DNA of 64,000 nucleotides, taken from the NCBI GenBank assembly GCA_963843285.1, contig CAWJJO010000001.1, positions 138,384 through 202,383 on the forward strand. Reading direction: 5' to 3'. The translations under genes were made by a program, and so were the position numbers. Position 1 is the stretch's first letter; each line of letters begins with the position of its first letter. Positions 41,246 to 50,145 of this stretch are shown piece by piece. The notes under the pieces are model-generated. The model was given only the letters and a program-made list of their open reading frames with translations. It was not told where the DNA came from and did not search any database. Source of the stretch: CAZDDB01 sp963843285 (GTDB taxonomy: Bacteria > Acidobacteriota > HRBIN11 > JAKEFK01).

Positions 41246-42379
41246 GTGTTGTTGTTGTACATCGTTCTGGTCGTTTCCAATTTGTTTTGGCTTGCTTTGC
41301 TGATCCAGGGGATTGAGCAGGCGAAGCAACCGCCGTTTCTTCCGGAAGACCAGGATCCTGTTTCCACACCGAAGATTTCGGTTCTGGTGCCGGCTCGAAA
41401 TGAGAGTCGAATCTTGTCACATACTCTGGACTCGATTCTGAATCTGGATTATCCCGATTTCGAGGTTGTCGTGATCGATGATCATAGCGAAGACAACACC
41501 TTCGCGATCGCTTCCGAATTTGCCGCCAAGGATCCGCGCGTTCGCGTAATGAAGAGTGCCGAGCTCCCGCCGGATTGGCGCGGAAAGTCGTGGGCGCTGC
41601 ACCACGCCGCATTGATGGCTCAAGGAAGCTGGCTTCTGTTCGCAGACGCGGATGTAACGCATCATCCCAAAATACTTCGGTGCGCTCTGGCGCTGGCGCA
41701 ACGGGAAAAACTGGATCTGCTGTCCGTAATTCCGCATATGGAATGCCCGACCTTTTGGGATCGAATCATGCTTCCTTCCTTTGCGGCAATTCTCAATATA
41801 GTAAAACCGGTTCACAAATCCAACGATCCGAACTCTCCCGTAGCGCTGGCGCCCGGAGGATTCTTGCTGATCAAGGCAATGATTTTCAAACACCTGGGGG
41901 GCTACGAACAAATCCATATGGCATTGGCGGAAGATGTAAAACTGGCGGAGCTGTTCAAACGCTCCGGATACCGCATTCGGACGGTATTTTGCAAATCGAA
42001 GTGGGTCCGCACTCGAATGTATGCGTCCTTTCGGGAAATCTGGGAAGGACTCAGCCGGCACGCGTTTGAGGGCGCCGGCTTCAATCCGGTCCGGATTGTG
42101 GCGGCCGCCATCGCAGGAAACTTTTGTATTGTCGTTCCGTGGATTACACTCACAGCAGGATTCGTTCTGCACCATCGGACCCTGGTTCTGCTTTCCGTGT
42201 TCCCGGTCCTTCTCATGCTGATCCTGCAAGCGTTTCTCAATTTCAAATGGGAAGTCCCGCTCTACTACTTTTTTAGTTTTCCACTGGCTACTGTAATCTA
42301 CAGTTTCATTATGATGAACTCGATGTGGAGTCATTATTTCCGAGGTGGCGTTCTGTGGAAGGGGCGCCGGTATGGTTAA
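41246..42379 (+). CDS. Membrane glycosyltransferase, family 2 (HpnB/CrtQ-like)
   Basis: 377 residues from GTG 41246, which opens the first membrane helix (LLLYIVLVVSNLFWLALL). The frame stays open back to 41075, but that part overlaps the divergent gene and has no start support. The GT-A domain has PKISVLVPARNESRILSHTL, VVVIDDHSEDNT, the DXD-like FADADVTH, and the acceptor loop ALAEDVKLAELFKRSGYRI. Two or three C-terminal helices end WSHYFRGGVLWKGRRY. It resembles hopanoid/carotenoid-associated glycosyltransferases. aroK follows 31 bp later. Confidence 0.85.
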   Translation: MLLLYIVLVVSNLFWLALLIQGIEQAKQPPFLPEDQDPVSTPKISVLVPARNESRILSHTLDSILNLDYPDFEVVVIDDHSEDNTFAIASEFAAKDPRVRVMKSAELPPDWRGKSWALHHAALMAQGSWLLFADADVTHHPKILRCALALAQREKLDLLSVIPHMECPTFWDRIMLPSFAAILNIVKPVHKSNDPNSPVALAPGGFLLIKAMIFKHLGGYEQIHMALAEDVKLAELFKRSGYRIRTVFCKSKWVRTRMYASFREIWEGLSRHAFEGAGFNPVRIVAAAIAGNFCIVVPWITLTAGFVLHHRTLVLLSVFPVLLMLILQAFLNFKWEVPLYYFFSFPLATVIYSFIMMNSMWSHYFRGGVLWKGRRYG

Positions 42380-42410
42380 GCTCTTTCTCGCAAAGCGCGC
42401 AAAGAATGAA

Positions 42411-42872
42411 ATGAGAATTTATTTAACAGGATTCATGGGAGCGGGCAAAAGCACGGCTGGTCGTGTTCTGGCTCAAGCTCTGCATCATGAATTCCTCGAT
42501 CTCGATACGGAGATCGAAAGAGCGGCCGGAAAAAAAATCGCCGAAATTTTTGCGAGATCTGAAGAGGAATTCCGAACACTGGAAACTGCATGTCTGCAAT
42601 CAATCGTTGCCGCAGACGTCGTTATCGCAACCGGCGGGGGCTGTTTCATTCACAATCAGGAATGGATGCTGGAAAACGGCAAAGTCATCTACCTGCATGT
42701 CCCTTTAGAGAAACTGGCCGAACGGATCGGTGCTGATCCGAATCGTCCACTCTGGCGAAATGCGGAAACGCTGTACCGCGAACGAGAAGCAATTTACCGG
42801 AGCGCGCATTTGACGGTCGATGGAACAGCATCCCCGGAAGCGATTGCGTCCGCGATCAGGCTCGTCATCTGA
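42411..42872 (+). CDS. aroK: Shikimate kinase
   Basis: 153 residues from ATG 42411, a little short for the family (about 170). Walker A TGFMGAGKST, shikimate-binding DLDTEIE and FRTLE, Walker B-like IATGGG, and the lid RPLW. An upstream in-frame start at 42345 would overlap the GT2 gene. It converges with aroA, the next step but one of the pathway. Confidence 0.93.
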   Translation: MRIYLTGFMGAGKSTAGRVLAQALHHEFLDLDTEIERAAGKKIAEIFARSEEEFRTLETACLQSIVAADVVIATGGGCFIHNQEWMLENGKVIYLHVPLEKLAERIGADPNRPLWRNAETLYREREAIYRSAHLTVDGTASPEAIASAIRLVI

Positions 42873-42876
42873 TTTT

Positions 42877-42944
42877 GGAGTGGTGAGCGCCCTGCCCGCC
42901 CGAAGTCGATTCCACTTGTTGCGGGCACGGAGGCCCGCGACTCC
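42877..42944. repeat. Paired REP-like hairpins between aroK and aroA
   Basis: Composite GGAG...CTCC element. The second hairpin is intact: GCGGGC-ACGGAG-GCCCGC (42921-42938) with tail GACTCC. The first (from GGAG 42877) is decayed, with GCCCTGCCCGCC remaining. It abuts the aroA stop codon. Confidence 0.65.
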
Positions 42945-44136
42945 TAGTCCATTACGGCGTTCAGAACGTCGAAGAATTCCGGATAGCTGACTCGCACACA
43001 CTCGGGATCATCCAATTCGATACCGGCAACTGCAAATGTCATTGCGATCCGGTGATCGCCATACGTGCTGGCGACACCGTCCTGCCGGAGGGTTCCCGGA
43101 AAAACTCGATAGCCATCATTACCTTCTTCAACGGAAATTCCCAGCGCGTCCAAATTCGAAACCATGGCTTCAATCCGATCGGATTCTTTGTGACGCAGTT
43201 CTTCCGCGCCGGAAACTTCAAAACCGCAGCGCGTGCCGAGCAAGGACAAGGCCGGAATCTCATCAATCAACGACGGGACTTCCACAGGCCGGATTATGAT
43301 CGGCCGCAGTTCGCCTCCACTGCAAACACGCAAATCGGCTACCAGCTCATTTTGCAATAAGGTGCGTGCGGTTACTTCAATTTTTGCCCCAGCATTTTGA
43401 AGTTTGCGAAGGTACGCTACGCGGTGCGGATTCATCAACATGTTTCGAAACGTAATATCGGAGCCGGAGCGCAAAAGAGCCCTTACTACAAAAAATGCCG
43501 CAGCGGAAGGATCTCCGGGTACATCATATTCAAACACGGGAACCACCGGATTGGCACGGCGCGCGATTCTTGCTTCCAATCCCAAATACTCAAAGAGACG
43601 TTCCGTGTGGTCACGGCTGGGAACCATTTCGATCACGCGTGTACCGGGGTGGCTCAATCCGGCAAACAAAATGGCGCTTTTTACCTGCGCACTGCTGTTC
43701 GGCATCCGGTATTGAATCGGATACCGACTTCCTTCCTCCAGCACAACAGGGGCATATTCCTCATCTCGCAACCGGATCACGGCGCCCATTTCGCGAAGCG
43801 GTTCGGCCAGACGACGCATCGGACGCCGCAATAGCGACACATCTCCAATCAGAGTTGCAGGCACATTGGAGCCGGCCAGCAAACCCGTCAGCATCCGTAT
43901 CGTAGAGCCGGAGTTACCACAATCCAGCGGCAGATGTGGCGATCGCAGCCGCGCAGGATGAATCATCAGATTTCCTTCGACACTGCTGCCCAGCTGCCGC
44001 AAACAATCCAGTGTGGAAGCGCAATCGGCCCCCGTGTTGTAATTTCGAATTCTGCACGGGCCTTCTGCCACTGCGGCCAGCATCGCTACACGATGGGAAA
44101 TGGATTTGTCCCGGGTAGATTTACAACTCCTTTCAC
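42944..44136 (-). CDS. aroA: 3-phosphoshikimate 1-carboxyvinyltransferase (EPSP synthase), frame broken near the N-terminus
   Basis: The open frame from 44083 (379 residues) carries LPLDCGNSGSTIRMLTGLLA, the PEP/S3P loop LLRRPMRRLAEPLREMGA, and C-terminal EELRHKESDRI and STYGDHRIAMTFAVAG. It lacks the start of the family signature; the other frame reads VKGVVNLPG and then should continue GDKSISHRVAMLAA. One G is missing in the run at about 44111-44115. With the repair the gene starts at GTG 44136, overlapping the PhyH stop (GTGA), and encodes 397 residues. Confidence 0.92.
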
Positions 44137-44882
44137 AACAAATCCTTTACTCCAGGCCATTCCCGCCAGATGTCCGAGAAAACCCGGCTTTTGTGAAAAT
44201 TGTGATGCCTGTCCGACAGCCGAAAAAAAACAGCATACCGTATATATGGGGAAACATTTACTACCACAGTGTGCGCGGTTAGATAATGAGCAAGAATCGC
44301 ATCGCCGGCCTTTGCCAGAACCTGGACCGGCTCGGGCATCTTGACCTTCGGCAACATGCCCCTGTGTAAGCAAGCCGTATCCTGTTCGCAAAAATAATCC
44401 CCGAAACTCCGGTGCGTGCCGGGCCAAGCTGTAAAGTTACCCCAAAAACGATTCGGGACATCGCTCAAGAAGACTCCAGCCAGCATGGTAAATGTGAAGA
44501 TCGTTCCCTTCCTCACCCGGTTTTGAATCGAATACATGCCATCGATATGCGGATGAAGCTCGCCGGGTTTTTCCATCACTGGAAACCGCAGCGCGATTTG
44601 TCCGCCTCCCTCCAACCTCAGAGTATCTTTTTGAGTTAGTGATTCAGCAAGCTTCAATAATGGCGTTTCAAACAACAGATCGGTAATGGCCGGTTTTCCT
44701 CGCAACTCTGGACAATACGAGCCGGCACGAAAAGACGGCACCATTTCAGGATCGATTCCCCTGCCGACAGAATGATTGATCGCGCGCAACGCAACGTAGA
44801 TCTTCTGCTGCGAGACTACTCCTGGAATCTTCAAATACCCATTCTTGATGAATTCAAGTTTCTGTTGCTGTGTCAACTGCAT
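44133..44882 (-). CDS. Phytanoyl-CoA dioxygenase (PhyH) family protein
   Basis: 249 residues from ATG 44882 (a second ATG upstream at 44897 is possible). Fe(II)/2-oxoglutarate oxygenase features: the 2-His-1-Asp pair in HPHIDGMYS, and a distal HYLTAHTVVVNVSPYIRYAV with the third ligand and the Arg that binds 2-oxoglutarate. The substrate is unknown. The 3' end overlaps the repaired aroA start by 4 bp (GTGA), so the two are probably translated together, though no pathway link is known. Confidence 0.85.
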   Translation of the reverse strand: MQLTQQQKLEFIKNGYLKIPGVVSQQKIYVALRAINHSVGRGIDPEMVPSFRAGSYCPELRGKPAITDLLFETPLLKLAESLTQKDTLRLEGGGQIALRFPVMEKPGELHPHIDGMYSIQNRVRKGTIFTFTMLAGVFLSDVPNRFWGNFTAWPGTHRSFGDYFCEQDTACLHRGMLPKVKMPEPVQVLAKAGDAILAHYLTAHTVVVNVSPYIRYAVFFRLSDRHHNFHKSRVFSDIWREWPGVKDLL

Positions 44883-44896
44883 ACGACAAAAGATCA

Positions 44897-44925
44897 AATA
44901 TTAAATATCAAAAATCAAATAAACT
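44897..44925. repeat. AT-rich ATCAAAAATCAAATAAAC repeat (single arm)
   Basis: AAATATTAAATATCAAAAAT continuing to AAATAAAC matches 50003-50037, where it forms one arm of a long hairpin upstream of dnaE. Confidence 0.6.
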
Positions 44926-44940
44926 AAACTCTCGTGTCGT

Positions 44941-45012
44941 GGAGTCGCGGGCCTCCGCGCCCGCGACAAGTGATGAATCACGTTGCGGCGGGCGGGGACG
45001 CCCGCCGACTCC
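44941..45012. repeat. Paired REP-like hairpins upstream of the BNR protein gene
   Basis: GGAG, then GTCGCGGGC / GCCCGCGAC around CTCCGC (44944-44967), a 19-bp spacer, then GGCGGGCG / CGCCCGCC around GGGA (44987-45006) and GACTCC. The two hairpins face each other, so the whole is near-palindromic (GGAG...CTCC). 45035-45068 adds one arm of a TTTGCGG-type word repeat. Confidence 0.8.
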
Positions 45013-45120
45013 AAAACAAATCTGTACCCGCTTATGCGGCTTTCGCGGTCTTGGCGGACTTTGCGGTTCCAACCTAATCCCACTCGTTGTATGATGTTAG
45101 GTTTCCAGAGGAGGGCTCCT

Positions 45121-48100
45121 ATGACCGATACCGTTTGCCGCCGGTTGTTCATTCTTATATTCCTGTTCGTATCCATTTCTTCTATTGTATTAGAAGCTGC
45201 GGAAGATAAGTCGGCGCCTGCCGCTGGACCGGGTGATGCCGTCGAATTCAAAGCGCTCAAGTATCGCCTGATCGGTCCCGGTTGGGGCGGGCGCGTATCG
45301 CGCGCTGCCGGAGTTCCGGGCGATCCGAATGTCTATTATTTTGCGGGCGCTGCAAGCGGTGTATGGAAAACGACCGATGGGGGCATTACCTGGAAATCGG
45401 TTTGGGATGATCAGCCCATTTCTTCGATCGGATCTCTTGCGATATCACCCTCCAACCCCAATGTGATTTACGTTGGCTCCGGTGAAGCGAATATCCGTGG
45501 AAATGTGGGCGCAGGAAATGGCATTTATAAGACAACCGATGGCGGCAAAACCTGGTCCCATGTCTGGAAACAGGAAGGTCAGATCGGCACGATGGTTGTG
45601 CATTCAACTAATCCCGACATCGCATTTGCCGCAGTCCTGGGACACGCGTTCGGCCCAAACAAGGAACGTGGCGTGTACCGTACCAAAGATGGCGGCAAAA
45701 CGTGGGAACAGGTTCTGAAAAAGGATGAAAACACCGGCACCTCCGATGTCGCGATGGATCCACACAATTCCAATATTCTGTTCGCAGGATTGTGGCAGGC
45801 CCGGCGTTACCCGTGGGCAATGACCAGCGGCGGTCCCGGCAGCGGGCTTTATGTCTCGCGCGATGGCGGAGATACATGGACCCAGCTCACGGGGAAAGGA
45901 TTACCCGAAGGAATCTGGGGCAAAATCGGCATTGCAATTGCGCCTTCCGACAGCCGTCGGATCTACGCGTTGATTGAAGCGGAAAAAGGCGGATTGTTCC
46001 GTTCCGACGATGGTGGTGAAAATTGGACGCTTGCGACGGCGAATCGACTGGTGCGCCAGCGCGCGTGGTACTACTCCACGATGGCCGTACATCCCACGAA
46101 TCCGAACGAAGTCTGGTTCCCGCAGGTCCCGATGCTGAAAACAATCGATGGTGGAAAGACGATCCAATTCGTCAGTGGTCTACATCACGGTGATCTTCAC
46201 GACTGCTGGATCGATCCTTTGAATCCAAAGAGAATGATTGCATCCAACGATGGCGGTGTGGACATTTCCACAGATGGCGGGGAAACCTGGTTTGCACCCG
46301 GCCTTCCGATTTCGCAGTTCTATCACATTTCTGTGAGTAATCGTGTACCCTACGATGTAGCAGGGTCCATGCAGGACATCGGTACCGCGCAGGGTCCGAA
46401 TCACAGTCTTAGCAATGCCGGCATTCGGAATCAGGATTGGTATTACGCAGGCGGCGGTGAAGCCGGACACGTGGTGTCTGATCCATCCGACCCGAATATT
46501 GTCTATGCCGGCGAGTATGGCGGTTACATTTCACGCTATGATCGGCGAACTCGCCAGGCCCGCACGATCGGAATTTATCCGGAAGATCCATCCGGTCATG
46601 GCGGCGAAGATCTGAAATTCAGATTTCAATGGACCGCTCCGATCGCCATTTCTCCACACAATTCCAATGTCGTCTACCATGGAGGAAACGTCCTGTTTCG
46701 TACCGACAACGGAGGACAAACATGGACGCCGATCAGCCCCGATCTTACCCGAAACGACAAATCAAAACAGGAATGGAGCGGCGGACCGATCACAGGAGAC
46801 AACACAGGTGTTGAAATCTATTGCACGATTTTTGCGGTTGCGGAATCACCTGTACAAAAAGACCTGATCTGGACCGGTAGTGATGACGGGTTGGTACAGG
46901 TGACTACAGATGGCGGAAAAAACTGGAAGAATGTGACCTCCGCAATGACCGGAATCCCCGAATGGGGAACTGTTACGATGATTGAGCCTTCCCGGTTTGA
47001 TGCAGGAACAGCGTTCGTTGTGGTGGAAGCTCATAGATTGGACAACATGAAGCCGTATCTTTTTAAGACTTCCGACTTCGGCGCAACATGGAAGCGACTT
47101 GACGCTTCCCTTCCACAGGACATCTATCTTCATGCAGTTCGTGAAGATCCCGCTCGAAAAGACATTCTTTACGCGGGAACGGAACGAGGCGTGATCTATT
47201 CAGCAGATTCCGGCAAATCCTGGAGAACGCTGAAGCTGAACATGCCTACCGTTGCTGTTCACGATCTCGTGGTCAAAGACAACAGTCTGGTAGTCGGCAC
47301 AATGGGCCGCTCCATATATGTCTTTGATCATCTCAACGTATTGCGCGAAATATCTCCGGATATCACTCGCACCGCAGCTCATCTGTTTTCTTCGCCCGAT
47401 GCGATCCGCTGGAAATATGACTACGTTCCACGCGAAAAATGGGCCGGGGAGAATCCTCCTTGTTGTGCCAGAATCTATTACTGGCTAAAAGAAGCGCCAA
47501 AGAGCGATGTCACAATCGAAATCCTCGATGCTCAGAACAAAGTTGTCCGGAATTTGAGCAGCAAACAAAGAACCCCCACAGGAGCGGATGACGACGTTGA
47601 GGAGGAAGCGAAAAACCTGAAAGAAGCTGCCCTTTCAAAAGAAGCCGGAATCCAGGCCGGCGTATGGGATCTAACCTATGAGGGCGCAGAAATGATTCAG
47701 GGTTCCAAAGAGGATCTGGGCGATCCTTCTTCAGGTCCCGCAGCACTTCCAGGGACGTACACGGTGAAGCTCACAGTGGACGGTCAGTCGTACACGACGC
47801 CGTTGAAGGTAATCCAGGATCCCAGACGCGCGATTTCGAACGAAGACCTGAAAACACAATTCGATTTTGCAATCGCAATCCGTGATGATATCAGCCGGCT
47901 TACCGGAATTGTGCGTCAGATTCGAAGTGTGCGGGAACAAATCAGCAGTCGCAACAAGCTCCTTCAGGGAAATGCGAAAGCATCGCAGTTGATCAAGGAT
48001 TCGGATGCCCTCTCTGCAAAATTGGATGTGCTGGATGGAAAGCTGCACAACCCGAAAGCAGAAGTTGTTTACGATATCCTGGCTTTCAAGGGCGGAGCAA

Positions 48101-48303
48101 AGGTGTATTCACGCATCAGTGGCCTGTATGCGTTTGTTGTGGCAAGTGATGATCTCCCCACCCAGGGCCAGGGTGAAGTGTACGCCGAGCAGAAAAAGGA
48201 GCTGGACGGCTACAATGCGGAATGGAAACAACTGAGCGCGGAGATTGCGAATTTGAATGCAGCGGCGAAAGCAGTTGATCTGCCTGCACTCATCGCACCG
48301 TAG
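45121..48303 (+). CDS. Secreted VPS10/BNR-repeat propeller protein (glycosyl hydrolase-like)
   Basis: 1060 residues from ATG 45121, preceded by AGAGGAGG; the frame is open further upstream but lacks such support. Signal peptide LFILIFLFVSISSIVLEA. Residues 50-800 hold many Asp-box/BNR motifs (GVWKTTDGGITWKSVW, GIYKTTDGGKTWSHVW, LYVSRDGGDTWTQL, LFRSDDGGENWTLA), as in sortilin/VPS10 and BNR-type glycosidase-annotated proteins. A C-terminal region (about 830-1060) has an FnIII/FlgD-like part and long helices (IVRQIRSVREQISSRNKLLQ). Common in acidobacteria; real activity is unproven. Intact despite its length. Confidence 0.88.
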   Translation: MTDTVCRRLFILIFLFVSISSIVLEAAEDKSAPAAGPGDAVEFKALKYRLIGPGWGGRVSRAAGVPGDPNVYYFAGAASGVWKTTDGGITWKSVWDDQPISSIGSLAISPSNPNVIYVGSGEANIRGNVGAGNGIYKTTDGGKTWSHVWKQEGQIGTMVVHSTNPDIAFAAVLGHAFGPNKERGVYRTKDGGKTWEQVLKKDENTGTSDVAMDPHNSNILFAGLWQARRYPWAMTSGGPGSGLYVSRDGGDTWTQLTGKGLPEGIWGKIGIAIAPSDSRRIYALIEAEKGGLFRSDDGGENWTLATANRLVRQRAWYYSTMAVHPTNPNEVWFPQVPMLKTIDGGKTIQFVSGLHHGDLHDCWIDPLNPKRMIASNDGGVDISTDGGETWFAPGLPISQFYHISVSNRVPYDVAGSMQDIGTAQGPNHSLSNAGIRNQDWYYAGGGEAGHVVSDPSDPNIVYAGEYGGYISRYDRRTRQARTIGIYPEDPSGHGGEDLKFRFQWTAPIAISPHNSNVVYHGGNVLFRTDNGGQTWTPISPDLTRNDKSKQEWSGGPITGDNTGVEIYCTIFAVAESPVQKDLIWTGSDDGLVQVTTDGGKNWKNVTSAMTGIPEWGTVTMIEPSRFDAGTAFVVVEAHRLDNMKPYLFKTSDFGATWKRLDASLPQDIYLHAVREDPARKDILYAGTERGVIYSADSGKSWRTLKLNMPTVAVHDLVVKDNSLVVGTMGRSIYVFDHLNVLREISPDITRTAAHLFSSPDAIRWKYDYVPREKWAGENPPCCARIYYWLKEAPKSDVTIEILDAQNKVVRNLSSKQRTPTGADDDVEEEAKNLKEAALSKEAGIQAGVWDLTYEGAEMIQGSKEDLGDPSSGPAALPGTYTVKLTVDGQSYTTPLKVIQDPRRAISNEDLKTQFDFAIAIRDDISRLTGIVRQIRSVREQISSRNKLLQGNAKASQLIKDSDALSAKLDVLDGKLHNPKAEVVYDILAFKGGAKVYSRISGLYAFVVASDDLPTQGQGEVYAEQKKELDGYNAEWKQLSAEIANLNAAAKAVDLPALIAP

Positions 48304-48308
48304 AAAGG

Positions 48309-48377
48309 ATTTCTCGCCAAGACGCAAGTTCGCAAAGATTTTCAACCGCGCTCCCTTCGTGTCTTTGTTGAAAATCA
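48309..48377. repeat. Degenerate word-type hairpin downstream of the BNR gene
   Basis: TTTCTCGCCAAGACGCAAGT begins like the 8686 hairpin. GATTTTCAAC (about 48338-48347) pairs with GTTGAAAATC (48367-48376). Confidence 0.5.
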
Positions 48378-48379
48378 GG

Positions 48380-48428
48380 CAGGCAAGATGCCTGCGGTCC
48401 ATAATGCAGGCGGGACGCCTGCGCTCCA
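48380..48428. repeat. Paired REP-like hairpins upstream of guaA
   Basis: CAGGCA-AGA-TGCCTG (48380-48394), tail CGGTCC, then GCAGGCG-GGA-CGCCTGC (48406-48422), tail GCTCC. Same orientation and spacer as 25217-25266, with swapped stem sequences. Confidence 0.8.
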
Positions 48429-48467
48429 GTTGTATTATAATCAATCGTTTTTCAGGGGAACGGGCTG

Positions 48468-49999
48468 ATGAAAAAGGAAAGTATTCTTGTCCTCGATTTT
48501 GGAGGACAGTATACACAACTGATTGCACGACGCGTCCGCGAGCTCAACGTTTATTCGGAAATCGTACCGCATACGATCACGGCTGAAGAGATCCGGGAAC
48601 GCAACGCCAAAGGACTCATCTACTCCGGTGGTCCTACCTCCGTGTATGAAGAAGGCTCATTTCACAGTTCGCCCTCACTGTTAAACGCAGGCGTGCCCGT
48701 GCTTGGCATCTGCTACGGCATGCAGCTCATCACGCACCAGATGGGAGGCAAAGTGGTCAGCGCAGAACGACGCGAATACGGCCCGGCGACCATCGATCTA
48801 AAAGACGATCCGCTGTTTCATGATCTTGGTTCCCATCTCAATGTATGGATGAATCACGGGGACCGTGTACTCGAAGCGCCTTCCGGATTTCGTTCGATCG
48901 CAAGCACACACAATTCCCCCATTGCTGCATTCCGCAACGAAGGAGGAACTCTGTACGGACTTCAGTTTCATCCGGAAGTTGTCCATACGGAAAAAGGGAA
49001 AGAGATTTTACGCAATTTTGTTTTTGAAGTATGTCATTGCACGCCGTCCTGGACCGCCGCTTCGTTTATCGATGAAACGACGGAAATGGTGCGCGAGAAG
49101 GTGAAGAGAGGAAGAATTCTTTGCGCCCTGAGCGGGGGTGTAGACAGCACCGTGATGGCCTTCCTGTTGAAACGCGGCGCGGGGGATGCGCTCGTCCCCG
49201 TGTTTATCGATAACGGTCTGCTACGATGGAAAGAAGGCAAACAGGTCTGCGATCGACTGCGCGGACATGGTCTGGATGTGCGCTACTATGACGCTTCGGA
49301 TTATTTCCTGAACAAACTCAAAGATGTCGAAAACCCGGAAGAGAAACGAAAGATCATCGGACGGGCCTTTGTCGAAATCTTCGAACGCATCGCTTCGGAA
49401 ACGGGAGATCTCCACTATCTCGCTCAGGGAACCCTTTACCCGGATGTGATCGAAAGCGGGGGTTACCGTGGCACAGCCCAGGTGATCAAGACACACCACA
49501 ATCTGATCGATATGATTCGAACGATGAAATTAGAGCTGATCGAACCTTTTCGTGAAATTTTCAAAGATGAGGTGCGAAGAATTGGAGTCGAGCTCGGGCT
49601 ACCGGAAGAAATCATTCATCGCCAGCCGTTTCCCGGACCCGGTCTTGCGGTGCGTTGTCTCGGATCGATCACTCGCGAGCGGCTGGATCGTCTGCGGAAA
49701 GCGGACGTGATTGTCAAAGAGGAGATTGTAAAGGCGGGTTGGTACCGTCAATTGTGGCAATCGTTTGCCGTACTGTTGCCGGTGCAAAGCGTTGGGATCA
49801 TGGGAGACAATCGGACTTATAACGAAGTGATCGCGCTCCGTGCGGTCCACAGCCAGGACGGCATGACGGCCGATTGGGCGCGTCTTCCGTATGAGGTACT
49901 GGCTTCCATTTCAGCCGCATCGTAAATGAAGTACCGGGGGTCAATCGAGTGGTATACGACATCACATCGAAACCACCCGGCACCATCGAATGGGAGTAA
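48468..49999 (+). CDS. guaA: GMP synthase (glutamine-hydrolysing), frame broken near the C-terminus
   Basis: Glutaminase domain at 1-195 (ILVLDFGGQYTQLIARRVRE, catalytic Cys in LGICYGMQL, HPEV), ATP-pyrophosphatase domain with the P-loop ALSGGVDSTV, and the dimerisation domain with RQPFPGPGLAVR. The open frame ends at 49925 just before the family C-terminus. Another frame continues RIVNEVPGVNRVVYDITSKP and PGTIEWE to a TAA at 49997-49999. One missing C near 49914-49918 explains it; repaired length is 510. Start ATG 48468 with AGGGGAACGG upstream. Confidence 0.95.
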
Positions 50000-50018
50000 T
50001 GGAAATATTAAAAATTAA

Positions 50019-50135
50019 ATATCAAAAATCAAATAAACATAATTTCATAAGTAAAGATAGACATTCCCAAGCTTTGTAAACAACGTAGATTATTTGCTTA
50101 TTAAATTATGTTTATTGATATTTGATTTTTGATAT
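50019..50135. repeat. AT-rich long inverted repeat ending next to the dnaE start
   Basis: ATATCAAAAATCAAATAAAC continuing to ATAATTT (50019-50045) pairs with 50103-50135, which has a 4-bp insertion and an extra GATATTT word. The 57-nt loop shows nothing. The right arm ends 10 bp before the dnaE ATG, which has no ribosome site. Confidence 0.75.
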
Positions 50136-50145
50136 TTGATATCTT

